DNA of 46,002 nucleotides from NCBI GenBank assembly GCA_945905295.1, contig CAMDPX010000028.1:1-46002 (forward strand). The letters run 5' to 3'. Of this stretch, positions 1 to 8,677 are shown one piece after another. Source of the stretch: Planctomyces sp. SH-PL62 (lineage in GTDB: Bacteria; Planctomycetota; Planctomycetia; Planctomycetales; Planctomycetaceae). Position 1 is the stretch's first letter; each line of letters begins with the position of its first letter. The translations under genes and the position numbers were made by a program. The notes beneath the pieces were generated by a model that saw only the letters and a program-made list of their open reading frames with translations, ran no database searches and was not told the DNA's origin.

Positions 1-46
1 CGAGGCAATTTTGAAATTTGAACGCTCGACCCCGGAGTCACCTGTC

Positions 47-1480
47 ATGTCACTTCCCACTTCGATTGCTCGACGTGCATTTCTGCAAACCACGGGAGTC
101 AGCTTGGGCTCGATGGCCCTGAGTTCTTTGCTGACGCAGGACGGGATCGCCGCCGATCCATCTGGGAAACTCGCGCCGAAGTGGACTGGTGCGTTGAATC
201 CGTTGCACTTCGCTCCGAAGGCCAAGCGCGTCATTTGGCTCTACATGGCCGGAGGAATGACGCATATCGACACGTTTGACAATAAGCCCAAGCTGGCCGA
301 ACTGCATGGGCAGCCGATGCCGGAGTCGATCACGAAGGGACAACAAATCGCTCAGTTGCAGGGGCAGAAGCTGAATTGCTTCGCGCCGCAGCATCCCTTC
401 AAGAAGTGGGGTCAGTCGGGTCAGTCAATGGCCGAGATTTGGCCGCATCTCGGCGCGAAGTGCGCGGATGAGATGTGTATTGTGCGATCGCTCTCGACGG
501 ACGCGATCAATCACGATCCGGCTCACACGTTTATGAATACCGGCACGATGAACCCCGGCCGGCCGGCGATGGGCTCGTGGCTGCTGTACGGACTCGGAGC
601 GGAATCCGAGAGCTTGCCCGGCTTCGTGGTGATGGTCTCGACCGGCAAGTTTGGACAGAAGCAGCCGATCGCGGCGCGGCAGTGGCATTCGGGGTTTCTT
701 CCCGGACAGTTTCAAGGGGTTGAGTTCCGAGGCACCGGCGATCCGGTCTTGTATGTCGGCAATCCCAAGGGAGTGACGCCGAAGCGGCAGCGCGATGTGG
801 TGGATGCCGTGCAGGCGCTAAATGGTCTCGCCAATGAAACGCTCGACGATCCTGAAATTGCCACGCGAGTCAGTCAGTACGAACTCGCGTTCCGGATGCA
901 GTCCAGCGTCCCGGAACTGATGGACGTCAAAAACGAACCGCAGCACATCTTCGACTTGTACGGGACGAAGGGGGGCGACGGTTCGTTCGCGTCGAATTGC
1001 TTGCTGGCTCGGCGACTGGCCGAGCGGGGCACACGTTTCATTCAGCTATATCACCGCGACTGGGACCATCACGGTTCGGTGAAAGATCATGTCGCCGGCA
1101 CGGCCAAAGAGGTTGATCAAGCGATCGCCGCACTGATCACCGATCTCAAGCAGCGTGACATGCTCAAGGACACGATCATCGTGTTCGGTTCCGAGTTCGG
1201 CCGTACGCCGATGGCTCAGGGCAACGGCCGCGATCATCACCTGGCCGGGTTCACGATGTGGTTCGCTGGCGGCGGCTTTAAGCCGGGTATGAGCTACGGG
1301 GCCACCGACGAATTCGGCTATCACGCCGTCGAGAATCGTGTCTCGGTGCATGACGTTCACGCCACGCTGTTGTCTCTGCTGGGGATCGACCACGCGCGAT
1401 TCAGCATGAAGTTCCAGGGATTGGATTCACGTCTCACGGGAGTCGAAGGCGCGCGTGTCGTGAAAGAGTTGCTGGCATAA
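47..1480 (+). CDS. DUF1501 family secreted protein with Tat signal
   Basis: Planctomycete DUF1501 protein, distantly related to the alkaline phosphatase/sulfatase fold. An in-frame ATG lies at 11, but the ATG at 47 is preferred because GGAG lies 9 nt before it and the protein then begins directly with a twin-arginine signal (ARRAFLQTTG). Visible family blocks are WLYMAGGMTHIDTFD near the N-terminus, DEMCIVRSLSTDAINHDPAH, and a C-terminal FGSEFGRTP...GRDHH block. Length (about 477 aa) is normal for the family. DUF1501 genes usually sit directly downstream of a DUF1549/DUF1553 cytochrome gene, so the partner probably lies just left of the window. The biochemical role is not established; export through Tat and action in the periplasm are inferred. 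Confidence 0.9.
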   Translation: MSLPTSIARRAFLQTTGVSLGSMALSSLLTQDGIAADPSGKLAPKWTGALNPLHFAPKAKRVIWLYMAGGMTHIDTFDNKPKLAELHGQPMPESITKGQQIAQLQGQKLNCFAPQHPFKKWGQSGQSMAEIWPHLGAKCADEMCIVRSLSTDAINHDPAHTFMNTGTMNPGRPAMGSWLLYGLGAESESLPGFVVMVSTGKFGQKQPIAARQWHSGFLPGQFQGVEFRGTGDPVLYVGNPKGVTPKRQRDVVDAVQALNGLANETLDDPEIATRVSQYELAFRMQSSVPELMDVKNEPQHIFDLYGTKGGDGSFASNCLLARRLAERGTRFIQLYHRDWDHHGSVKDHVAGTAKEVDQAIAALITDLKQRDMLKDTIIVFGSEFGRTPMAQGNGRDHHLAGFTMWFAGGGFKPGMSYGATDEFGYHAVENRVSVHDVHATLLSLLGIDHARFSMKFQGLDSRLTGVEGARVVKELLA

Positions 1481-2031
1481 CGGGATCGCTCGGCACGACC
1501 GGCAAACTCCCTTGGCCGTTGTTTGGGACTCTCGGGCTGGTTGACGGCAATCGCGTTGGACCGCGGTGTGGTTCTCCACGTCGGGAGTGATGTGCGTTAA
1601 AGCGCTGGGGAAATCGCGATTCGGCAAGCTTGGCTGATCGCGGTCCCTGAATGGCATCTGCCGAGGGGGTCGGTCGCACTTTCTGCCGCACCTCGTGCGT
1701 GGCGTACTCACGGCGTTGAGCTTGCGGGTCGCGGAAACTTCGCCAGTCGAAGGAGTGCTGATAACTCCGAAGGTTCTGACAAGTCGGGGCGACTGCGTGG
1801 AATCGCGATCTAACGATTCCGATATGAGGTCACGGAAGACCTGTCCTAACGGCGCTCACTTGAAGGACTAGTCGGAGTTCGTGGAGTTCGTGGAGTTCGC
1901 ATGGTTTCCCAATTCTCAGGGAACGGCGGAGTGACATGGCTCAAATCGTGGAGGCGATCTTTACCGGTTGTTCCGGCGGATCGTCGCAATTGGAATTACC
2001 CGCACTCGGACAATGATCTAAGGAGAGGACC
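1481..2031. other. Intergenic region with 9-bp tandem triplet
   Basis: A 551-bp gap before the porin gene. It holds three consecutive copies of GGAGTTCG(T/C) at 1874-1900 and no ORF with family similarity apart from a possible short leader at 1936-2016. No convincing sigma-70 promoter or terminator was identified. As a long upstream region of a presumably highly expressed outer-membrane protein, it probably contains the promoter. Confidence 0.4.
1936..2016 (+). CDS. Possible 26-codon leader ORF upstream of porin
   Basis: ATG at 1936 is preceded by GGAG with 4-nt spacing, and the frame stays open for 26 codons (begins MAQIVEAIFTGC), stopping 15 nt before the porin ATG. Placement just ahead of an outer-membrane protein gene would fit a leader or translationally coupled peptide, but its length and composition do not exclude chance. 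It matches no family I recognise. Confidence 0.2.
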   Translation: MAQIVEAIFTGCSGGSSQLELPALGQ

Positions 2032-3477
2032 ATGCGACACGGCCGGATTTCGGACCTGATTCGTCGATCCGCCGGAGCCCTGCTGCTGCTCGGTAGCCTG
2101 GGGGTTTCGTCGGACACACTGACCAAAGCAGAAGACGCGAACTGCGCGACGCCTGCTCCCGCTTGCACTCCGCAGTGCAACGATGACGTCTACAAACGAG
2201 CTGGCGAGCGACTCGCTCAACAGCTTCAGCAAATGGGCAGCCAGCCCTGCGGCCAAACCGGCTGCGCCACCGCTGCTCCCGGCTGTGCCAATGCTGGCCA
2301 ACCCGGCTGCCTGAGTGATGGCTGTGCGAAGGGGAGCTGCCTCTTCGGTGGTCTGTTCTCACACGGCGATGGCTGTGCGGAAGAGAAAAAAGATCCTTGG
2401 ACGCTCATGTCGGTCTTCGACGATGAATGCGGGCAAAACTGCTTCAAGGATAAAGGCATCACCATCGCCGGCTGGTTGGCGATGGGTTATTCGACCGATC
2501 CGGACGGGGCCTTCACAGGCAACGGTGCGGCGTTGAATCAACGCGAGCACAACAATCTCAACATCAACCAACTGTATATGTACATCGCCAAAGTGGCGGA
2601 TGGCAGCAATGGAGTTGGTTGGGGTTATCGCGCCGACCTGATGTACGGTGTGGACGGCAACGACACGCAGTCGTTCGGCAATCGAGCCGGCAAGTTTGAC
2701 TTCCTCAACGGTTGGGGCGGACCCGGCGACCCGAACACTCACGGTCCTTACGAATGGGCGATGCCGCAGTTGTACGGTGAAGTGGCGATGGGCAACCTCT
2801 CGGTCAAAGCCGGTCACTTCTACACGCCGGTTGGATACGAAGTCGTGACGACGCCGGACAACTTCTTCTTCAGTAAACAGCTCACCTTCTACAACAGCGA
2901 ACCGTTCACTCACACCGGTGCGTTGGCGACCTATAAGGCCAGCGACAAGCTGACCCTGATCGGCGGCTGGACACTCGGTTGGGATACCGGCTTCGACCAA
3001 AACATGAAGGGCAGCAACGCCATCATCGGTGCGACGTATGCCGCCAGCGACAAGACAACGCTGGTTTACTCGGCCGCCATTGGCGAGTTCGGCCTGCGTG
3101 GCAACGGCGCGATCAACAGCTTCATCCTGTCTCAGAAATGGGGCGAGAAGCTGATGACGGTTCACCAATTCGACGTGCTGCATACCAACAACCCGGTGGA
3201 CTTCAACACGGTTGGTGCGGCTGGTACCGCCAGTGATTCAACCGGCTTCATCAACTACGTCTTCTACCAAGTCACCGACAAGGCGAAAGCCGGAGCTCGT
3301 TACGAGTGGTACAAGGCGGACGGCACCTCGCACAACACGTTCACCTACGGTGTGAACTACCAGGCGACGCCAAACGTCATTGTGCGGCCCGAAATGCGGC
3401 ACAACTGGGCTCCGGGCAACGATGTCTCGCCGTTCAACGAAGATATCTTCGGCATCGACGCCATCCTCAAGTTCTAA
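2032..3477 (+). CDS. Outer-membrane beta-barrel porin-like protein, Cys-rich N-terminus
   Basis: A 481-aa exported protein resembling the OmpL-like putative beta-barrel porin-2 group common in planctomycetes. AAGGAGAGG precedes the ATG. A signal peptide (residues 1 to about 33) is followed by a segment (about 38-137) with twelve cysteines, many in GC-x or PxC contexts. The rest is alternating-strand beta-barrel sequence (for example WGYRADLMYGVDGND and VKAGHFYTPVGYE), ending in ILKF with the C-terminal aromatic residue typical of BAM substrates. It is monocistronic, with a strong terminator after it. The likely role is passive uptake across the outer membrane; the substrate cannot be inferred. 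The Cys-rich stretch may form disulfides anchoring the barrel to the envelope (inference). Confidence 0.85.
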   Translation: MRHGRISDLIRRSAGALLLLGSLGVSSDTLTKAEDANCATPAPACTPQCNDDVYKRAGERLAQQLQQMGSQPCGQTGCATAAPGCANAGQPGCLSDGCAKGSCLFGGLFSHGDGCAEEKKDPWTLMSVFDDECGQNCFKDKGITIAGWLAMGYSTDPDGAFTGNGAALNQREHNNLNINQLYMYIAKVADGSNGVGWGYRADLMYGVDGNDTQSFGNRAGKFDFLNGWGGPGDPNTHGPYEWAMPQLYGEVAMGNLSVKAGHFYTPVGYEVVTTPDNFFFSKQLTFYNSEPFTHTGALATYKASDKLTLIGGWTLGWDTGFDQNMKGSNAIIGATYAASDKTTLVYSAAIGEFGLRGNGAINSFILSQKWGEKLMTVHQFDVLHTNNPVDFNTVGAAGTASDSTGFINYVFYQVTDKAKAGARYEWYKADGTSHNTFTYGVNYQATPNVIVRPEMRHNWAPGNDVSPFNEDIFGIDAILKF

Positions 3478-3505
3478 CGGTCTGATCCGTATCTGACAGA
3501 AAACC

Positions 3506-3543
3506 AACGGCCGTGGTCGGCTCTCCGACCACGGCCGTTTTTT
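3506..3543. terminator. Rho-independent terminator after porin
   Basis: A 15-bp perfect stem (AACGGCCGTGGTCGG and its complement) with a CTCT loop and a run of T residues, beginning 28 nt after the porin stop. The converging gene ends at 3617, so the structure may serve both strands, although the T-run favours the + strand. Confidence 0.9.
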
Positions 3544-3616
3544 GCTTTGTGATCGCTCGCCTGACAGTGAGCCGCGAGGCTCGAGCTGAACTCCGATGTT
3601 TGCCTGCGGCCCGGCA

Positions 3617-6600
3617 TCAATGATGGTGATGCTCGTCGAAGAGCGTGTGCTTCTTGTCGCCGCGGGCGAACACATACGCGATCAAGTCGAGAATCTCCTC
3701 GCGCGTCAGCTTGCTCAGCAGACCTTGCGGCATGATCGAGACGGGCGACTTCTTGCGCTCTTCGATCTCCGACTTCTGCAACACGGCGGGTTCCCCTTTC
3801 GAGAGGGGATCGACGAGGACTTTGATCTCCGTCGGCGTTTCCGAAACGATCATGCCCGTGACCACCTTGCCGGAATCGAGCACGAAGATGTGCGACTGAA
3901 ACTTCTCGGCGATCTCCTTGGAGGGCTCCAAGATCGAGCGCAGCAGTTCCTCGGTCGTGTGCTTCTTCGGGTCGATCTTGGTCAGGTCTGGGCCGAGTTC
4001 GCGGCCTTCGTTGTTGAGCTTGTGGCAGCCGACGCAGTTAGCCACTTTGAAGAGATTCTTGCCGACATCGAACGAGCGACCATGCGGCAACTTCTTGACG
4101 TCCCCAATCAAGTCGTCGAACTTCCATTCGGTGTTGCGACCGATTGACTTCATGAGTTCGTCGCGAACCGGCAACGGATTCGCCGCGAGGTATTTCTCCG
4201 GGTTGCTTTGATACTCCTCCAGATTGGCGACGACGTACAACGCGCCGTACATCCGCCGCCAGTGGCCGGGGTAGGTGCAGACATACGGATAAACGCCGGG
4301 TTGCTTCGGCACGTCGTAACTCAGAGCTTGCTTCTCTCCCGGCCCTAATAAACGACTCCCCAGCAGCACCTTGTCGGACTTGGGGATGTAGTGTCGGTCT
4401 TTGGCGTCCGGATCGCGGCCGGTCGCTTCGGCCAGTTGGCCGATCTCTTCCAACGAGCCGGGCTGCACGATCGCGAAGTTGTGCGGCATGTTGTCCGTGT
4501 TCGCAAAGCGGAACTCGACCGGCTTGCCGGCCTGCACCACGATCGTCTCTTTGTCGTAGATCATCCGCTCGACGACGGTGCCGATCGCGATCACGCGGAC
4601 GTCGAGATTTTCGAGACGATCGGCGATCGCCTTCGCTTGATCGGCGGGCAACTTGGTGGAGAGCGACTTCGCCAGTGCGACCGCTTCCAACGCCGGCCCC
4701 GCCGTGCGGAAGCGTGCGGGAATGCCGCTGAGATAGCCAACGAGATTGTCGACCAAGCCGGGGACTTCCTTCGCGGCCCAGTGCTGTTCGGGGATCGTGC
4801 GCAGCGCGCTGATCGCCGCCGAACGATGACGATCGGCTTTCACGAGCGTTGCGAGGTCGAGGAACTTTTCGGCTTCGTGTCCGGGGATCGCGGTCAGCGA
4901 GTGGATCGCGACATCGTGCAGTGTTTCTCCACCGCCGCTCACGGTGAGATTGGTTACGGCGATTTTCTGTTTCGCGAAACCGGGACCAGCCCAAGCGACT
5001 TCCAATCCGTCACCGCCGCCGTTGTCGAAGTACGTCACGACGATCGGATGCGAACCCGCCGTGAGATCGACGGCCGCGCTCTGTTCGGTCATGCCCTGCA
5101 AGCGATCGTTGTTGATCAGCAGCTTGTCGTCGACGTAGACCCGCGAGCCGTCGTCCGACGCGATGAAGAACGTGTACTTGCCGGTCTTCGGGATCTGAAT
5201 CATGCCGGTGAAGCGGAGCGCGAACGCATCGGATTCCTTCTTCTGCGGCACGTTCATCACGATCTGTGGCACGATGCCGCTGGCTTGCGGCTTGAGCTTC
5301 GCCAGCGTTTCGACCGCAACGTTCGGCGGGTTCGGATGGAAGTAGTCGACTTGAATGCCGCTTTGCAGCAACGCCGAGCTCCCCGCTTCCGCCTGAAGAT
5401 TCGGCGGCAGCTCGAACATCAGCGAGCGGACCTCGCTGTAGAGGCTGCCGCGGAGTTTGTCGTCGGTGATTTGCGGCACGGCGGCGAGCAGATCGCGCAG
5501 GCTCTCTTTGCTCTTCGACGCCGCGAAGAACGCCGCATCGCCCGACCCGTCGGTGGTGATCCAAGCGACGTAACCGAGCTGCCGAATCGGAGCTGTCTTG
5601 GATTTCGTCGCGAGGTTCTCGATTCGGCCACGCGCCTTCTTCAGTTCGGCGGCCGGCTGCTCCGCCAGGAGTTGGCTCAGCCCTCCGACGGCATCGACTT
5701 GGCCGTTTGCGTCGCGCTCTTCGATCAACGCGAAGAGGACCGGCAGCGAACTCACTTTCCGCAGCTCCGCGAGGCCCCGCAACGATTCGCGCAGCGCGGT
5801 CGCCGAAGCGTTCGGACGTTTCAGGATCGCCTCGTAAAACGCTTCGGTGCGAGGCAGTTTCAGCAGGTCGTCGACGCTGGCGTTACGCAGCGCGTAGGAC
5901 TGAGCCGCCTTCGACAACGGTTTCTTGGAAGCCACGGCATCTTGCACGAGCTTGTCGACGTTGATCTTGCCGCGCGCGAAATTCAGGACCGTATCGAGTT
6001 CCGGATCGGTCGGTCGCGTGGCCGCCTCGAAGATCGCTTCGGCGGCAGTCAGTCCCTCGAACGAGACCGCCGACTTGACCGCTTCCGCGCGCACGAGTGC
6101 CGAGTCATCACGCGCCGCCGCAAGCAGCGTCGGCTCCCAATTCGTGAGACGTGTGCCCCAATGGCCGAGCGTGCGAATGGCCGCCGCGCGGACCCGCGGT
6201 TCCGCCGCCGTGAAGACTCGCTGAAGCAATTCGAGATTCGGGACGCGATGTTCCTCGAACACCCACAGGCATTCGAGCAACGCTTGCGCGTCGTCAGGCT
6301 TCGCAGGATTCAACGCGGAAGTCCACTTGCCGACGGCGGCGGTGACTTCCTTGGTCTCGCGTCCGCTGAGTTCCAAGCGAGCGCGATAGCGGTTGCTGTT
6401 CTCCTTGGTGAAGAACGCCTGGCAGACTTCCGCGATCGGTTTGTCCTTGAGCTTGAGCGGCTTCAAGAGCGGTCGGTCTTTGGCAGTCACTCGATAGATG
6501 CGGCCATGCTCGTGGTCGCGATTCGGGTCGCGCATGTTGTGCTGCATGTGGCCGATGATCGCATTGCTCCAGTCGGAGACATACAGCGCACCGTCACCGC

Positions 6601-8548
6601 CAATCTCCACATCGGTCGGACGGAAGTTCGGATCGCTGGAAACGAGGATCGGCTCGACTTCCGTCGCGGTGATCTCGGCCCCGTTGTATTTCACCTCGTG
6701 CTGCAACACGCCGAGGAAACCGATGCAGTTGCAGATCAGGAAATTGCCCTGGTTCTGATCGGGGAAGTGACTGCTGGAGAGAATGCCGGTCGCGGCGACG
6801 GGCCGCACGCGCATCTTGAACCACGGTTTCGCTCCGACTCCCTTGCCGATGCTGACGTACGAGCCGCTCCCTCCCGTGCCGTCATTGGCGAACTGATAGC
6901 CCCACTGATCGAAGACGTCGCCGTGCGGGTTCGGGCCGATCGGGAAATGGAATTCCATCTCAAACGTGCGCGGGTTGAAGCGATGCACGCCGCTGGCTCC
7001 CGAGCGAACGGTCTGCGTCGGCGTTTCCATCGCCGCGACGTTGAAGATGCCGCGCGACCAATAGGCCCAACCGTCCGGCCCGATCAGCATGGCGTTGGCC
7101 GAGTGATGCGAGTCGGCACTGCTCATCCCTTGCAACATGCGAATCTTGACGTCGGCCTTGTCGTCGCCATCGGTGTCTTTGAGAAACCAGAGTTCCGGCA
7201 ACGCGGCGACCAACATGCCCCCGCCCCAGAATTCAAAACCGGTCACGCTGTTGAGTTCATCCGCGAAGACAACGCAGCGATCGGCCACGCCGTCGCCGTC
7301 GTCGTCGGGCAAGCAGACGATGCGATCGCGACGAGGCTCCGTCGGATTCCAGTGCGGGTAGGACGGCCAGACCGACGCGAACAAGCGGCCGTTCGTATCG
7401 ACCGCCATCTGCACGGGATTGACGATCTCCGGAAACATCTCTTCGGAGGCGAAGAGATTGACCTGCATCCCTTCGGCGATCTTCATCTTCTCGATCGCTT
7501 CTTTGCCGCCGAGATACAGGTGCTTGCCCCCATCCAGCTTGCCAGGGATGTTCGTTTTGACTTCGAGTTCCTTCGGCAGGTTGATGTCCGAGACCGCTCG
7601 GTCGCTGCCGCGAGCCACCGCCCAAATCCGCTCGTCGCGGTTGGCGGTCTTGACGTCGAAGATCTCCATCTCACGCATCATGACGTCGGCGTTCGATTGC
7701 CCGAACCAGGCGAGCTTCGAGCGTCCGCCGAACACGTTGTACCCATCGACGACGCGATACCGGCTGAACCAGTGATAGTTCTTGTCGAGCACCGCCTGCC
7801 GCAGGTGTTCGAGTTCCTTCTCACCCTTTTCGATCTTCGTGACGCCGAACAATTCCTTCACGATGACGTTGGCGACCGTTCGATCGCCGTGATCGAGTAG
7901 ATGAATGCCGTTCATCGTCAGCGGTTTATCGGCGGCGGCGTACAGCTTTTTTGTGGGCGTGAAGAGATCCACAAACAAAACGCGTTTCGTCTGGCAAACT
8001 TCCTGCATGGCCTGCGTGTAGATCGCCAGCTTCTCGTTGTTCGCCGACCCATCGGGCAGGTTCGGGTTCTTGAGGTTCTCGTGAGCGATCGGCGAGAAGA
8101 ACACCAACCGGGGCGCAGCTTCTCCGTCGTACTTCTGCGCGAGCATCCCGTCGATCGTCTCCGCGAGATCCTTGCGGAAGCCATCGAGTCCCGGCGCGCC
8201 ACGCAGGGCCTCGTTGTAACCAAAGAAGCAGAAGACGACGGTCGCTTTGGTTTTGGTCAGCCATTGATCCGGGCTACCAAAATTCTCTTCACGCTGGCGG
8301 AGCTTCAGCTCGTCCCCCGAATAGCCGAGGTTGCGAAAGGTCAGATCCAGTTCGGGAGACAGCGCATGGAGGTAGGTCTCCAGCCACGCCGAATGCTGCA
8401 TACGATCGGCCAGCGTATTGCCGATGTAGGAGATGCGATCTCCCTTCTTCAATGGCAGCGCCGGCTCGGCGGACTGAGCCGAATTCTGCCAGGGAGCAAT
8501 CAGAGTCATCAGCAGGGTCGTCATTCCCAAGAATTGTCTACGCATCAT
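3617..8548 (-). CDS. PVC-type haem-binding multidomain protein: SGNH-like, propeller, HEAT, PA14, cupredoxin, cytochrome c
   Basis: About 1643 aa from the ATG at 8548, where a signal peptide begins (MMRRQFLGMTTLLMTL). Approximate order: SGNH-hydrolase-like fold 35-235, with GNTLADR in place of the usual GDS block, so the Ser nucleophile is absent; PVC-type beta-propeller 355-700 with Asp-rich DDDGDGVAD and DTDGDDKAD loops; HEAT-like helices 760-1040; PA14 1063-1190; cupredoxin about 1334-1443 with PHNF and CTYPGHW supplying His, Cys and His copper ligands; cytochrome c with haem motif CVGCH near 1503. The protein ends in DEHHHH, a natural His tail. It probably works in the periplasm in electron transfer linked to carbohydrate processing (family inference). 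The similar gene at 8678 lies 129 bp upstream on the same strand. Confidence 0.85.
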   Translation of the reverse strand: MMRRQFLGMTTLLMTLIAPWQNSAQSAEPALPLKKGDRISYIGNTLADRMQHSAWLETYLHALSPELDLTFRNLGYSGDELKLRQREENFGSPDQWLTKTKATVVFCFFGYNEALRGAPGLDGFRKDLAETIDGMLAQKYDGEAAPRLVFFSPIAHENLKNPNLPDGSANNEKLAIYTQAMQEVCQTKRVLFVDLFTPTKKLYAAADKPLTMNGIHLLDHGDRTVANVIVKELFGVTKIEKGEKELEHLRQAVLDKNYHWFSRYRVVDGYNVFGGRSKLAWFGQSNADVMMREMEIFDVKTANRDERIWAVARGSDRAVSDINLPKELEVKTNIPGKLDGGKHLYLGGKEAIEKMKIAEGMQVNLFASEEMFPEIVNPVQMAVDTNGRLFASVWPSYPHWNPTEPRRDRIVCLPDDDGDGVADRCVVFADELNSVTGFEFWGGGMLVAALPELWFLKDTDGDDKADVKIRMLQGMSSADSHHSANAMLIGPDGWAYWSRGIFNVAAMETPTQTVRSGASGVHRFNPRTFEMEFHFPIGPNPHGDVFDQWGYQFANDGTGGSGSYVSIGKGVGAKPWFKMRVRPVAATGILSSSHFPDQNQGNFLICNCIGFLGVLQHEVKYNGAEITATEVEPILVSSDPNFRPTDVEIGGDGALYVSDWSNAIIGHMQHNMRDPNRDHEHGRIYRVTAKDRPLLKPLKLKDKPIAEVCQAFFTKENSNRYRARLELSGRETKEVTAAVGKWTSALNPAKPDDAQALLECLWVFEEHRVPNLELLQRVFTAAEPRVRAAAIRTLGHWGTRLTNWEPTLLAAARDDSALVRAEAVKSAVSFEGLTAAEAIFEAATRPTDPELDTVLNFARGKINVDKLVQDAVASKKPLSKAAQSYALRNASVDDLLKLPRTEAFYEAILKRPNASATALRESLRGLAELRKVSSLPVLFALIEERDANGQVDAVGGLSQLLAEQPAAELKKARGRIENLATKSKTAPIRQLGYVAWITTDGSGDAAFFAASKSKESLRDLLAAVPQITDDKLRGSLYSEVRSLMFELPPNLQAEAGSSALLQSGIQVDYFHPNPPNVAVETLAKLKPQASGIVPQIVMNVPQKKESDAFALRFTGMIQIPKTGKYTFFIASDDGSRVYVDDKLLINNDRLQGMTEQSAAVDLTAGSHPIVVTYFDNGGGDGLEVAWAGPGFAKQKIAVTNLTVSGGGETLHDVAIHSLTAIPGHEAEKFLDLATLVKADRHRSAAISALRTIPEQHWAAKEVPGLVDNLVGYLSGIPARFRTAGPALEAVALAKSLSTKLPADQAKAIADRLENLDVRVIAIGTVVERMIYDKETIVVQAGKPVEFRFANTDNMPHNFAIVQPGSLEEIGQLAEATGRDPDAKDRHYIPKSDKVLLGSRLLGPGEKQALSYDVPKQPGVYPYVCTYPGHWRRMYGALYVVANLEEYQSNPEKYLAANPLPVRDELMKSIGRNTEWKFDDLIGDVKKLPHGRSFDVGKNLFKVANCVGCHKLNNEGRELGPDLTKIDPKKHTTEELLRSILEPSKEIAEKFQSHIFVLDSGKVVTGMIVSETPTEIKVLVDPLSKGEPAVLQKSEIEERKKSPVSIMPQGLLSKLTREEILDLIAYVFARGDKKHTLFDEHHHH

Positions 8549-8677
8549 TGATGGTCTTTCTGCGTTGTGTCGCAAGATCCAATGGAGTTGTCCGGAACAA
8601 AAGGGAGCGCGGCTCATGGCGAGCAGTTGCGCGTTCGCGGGTCGCATCGGCGAGATCGGGAAATGCAGGCGGGTGGA

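Noticed and set aside
4391-7900. Open frame of 1169 codons on the + strand
   Set aside because: It is antisense to the haem/propeller gene, is Arg- and Asp-rich in the way of GC-rich mirror frames, and shows no domain; the - strand has clear motifs.
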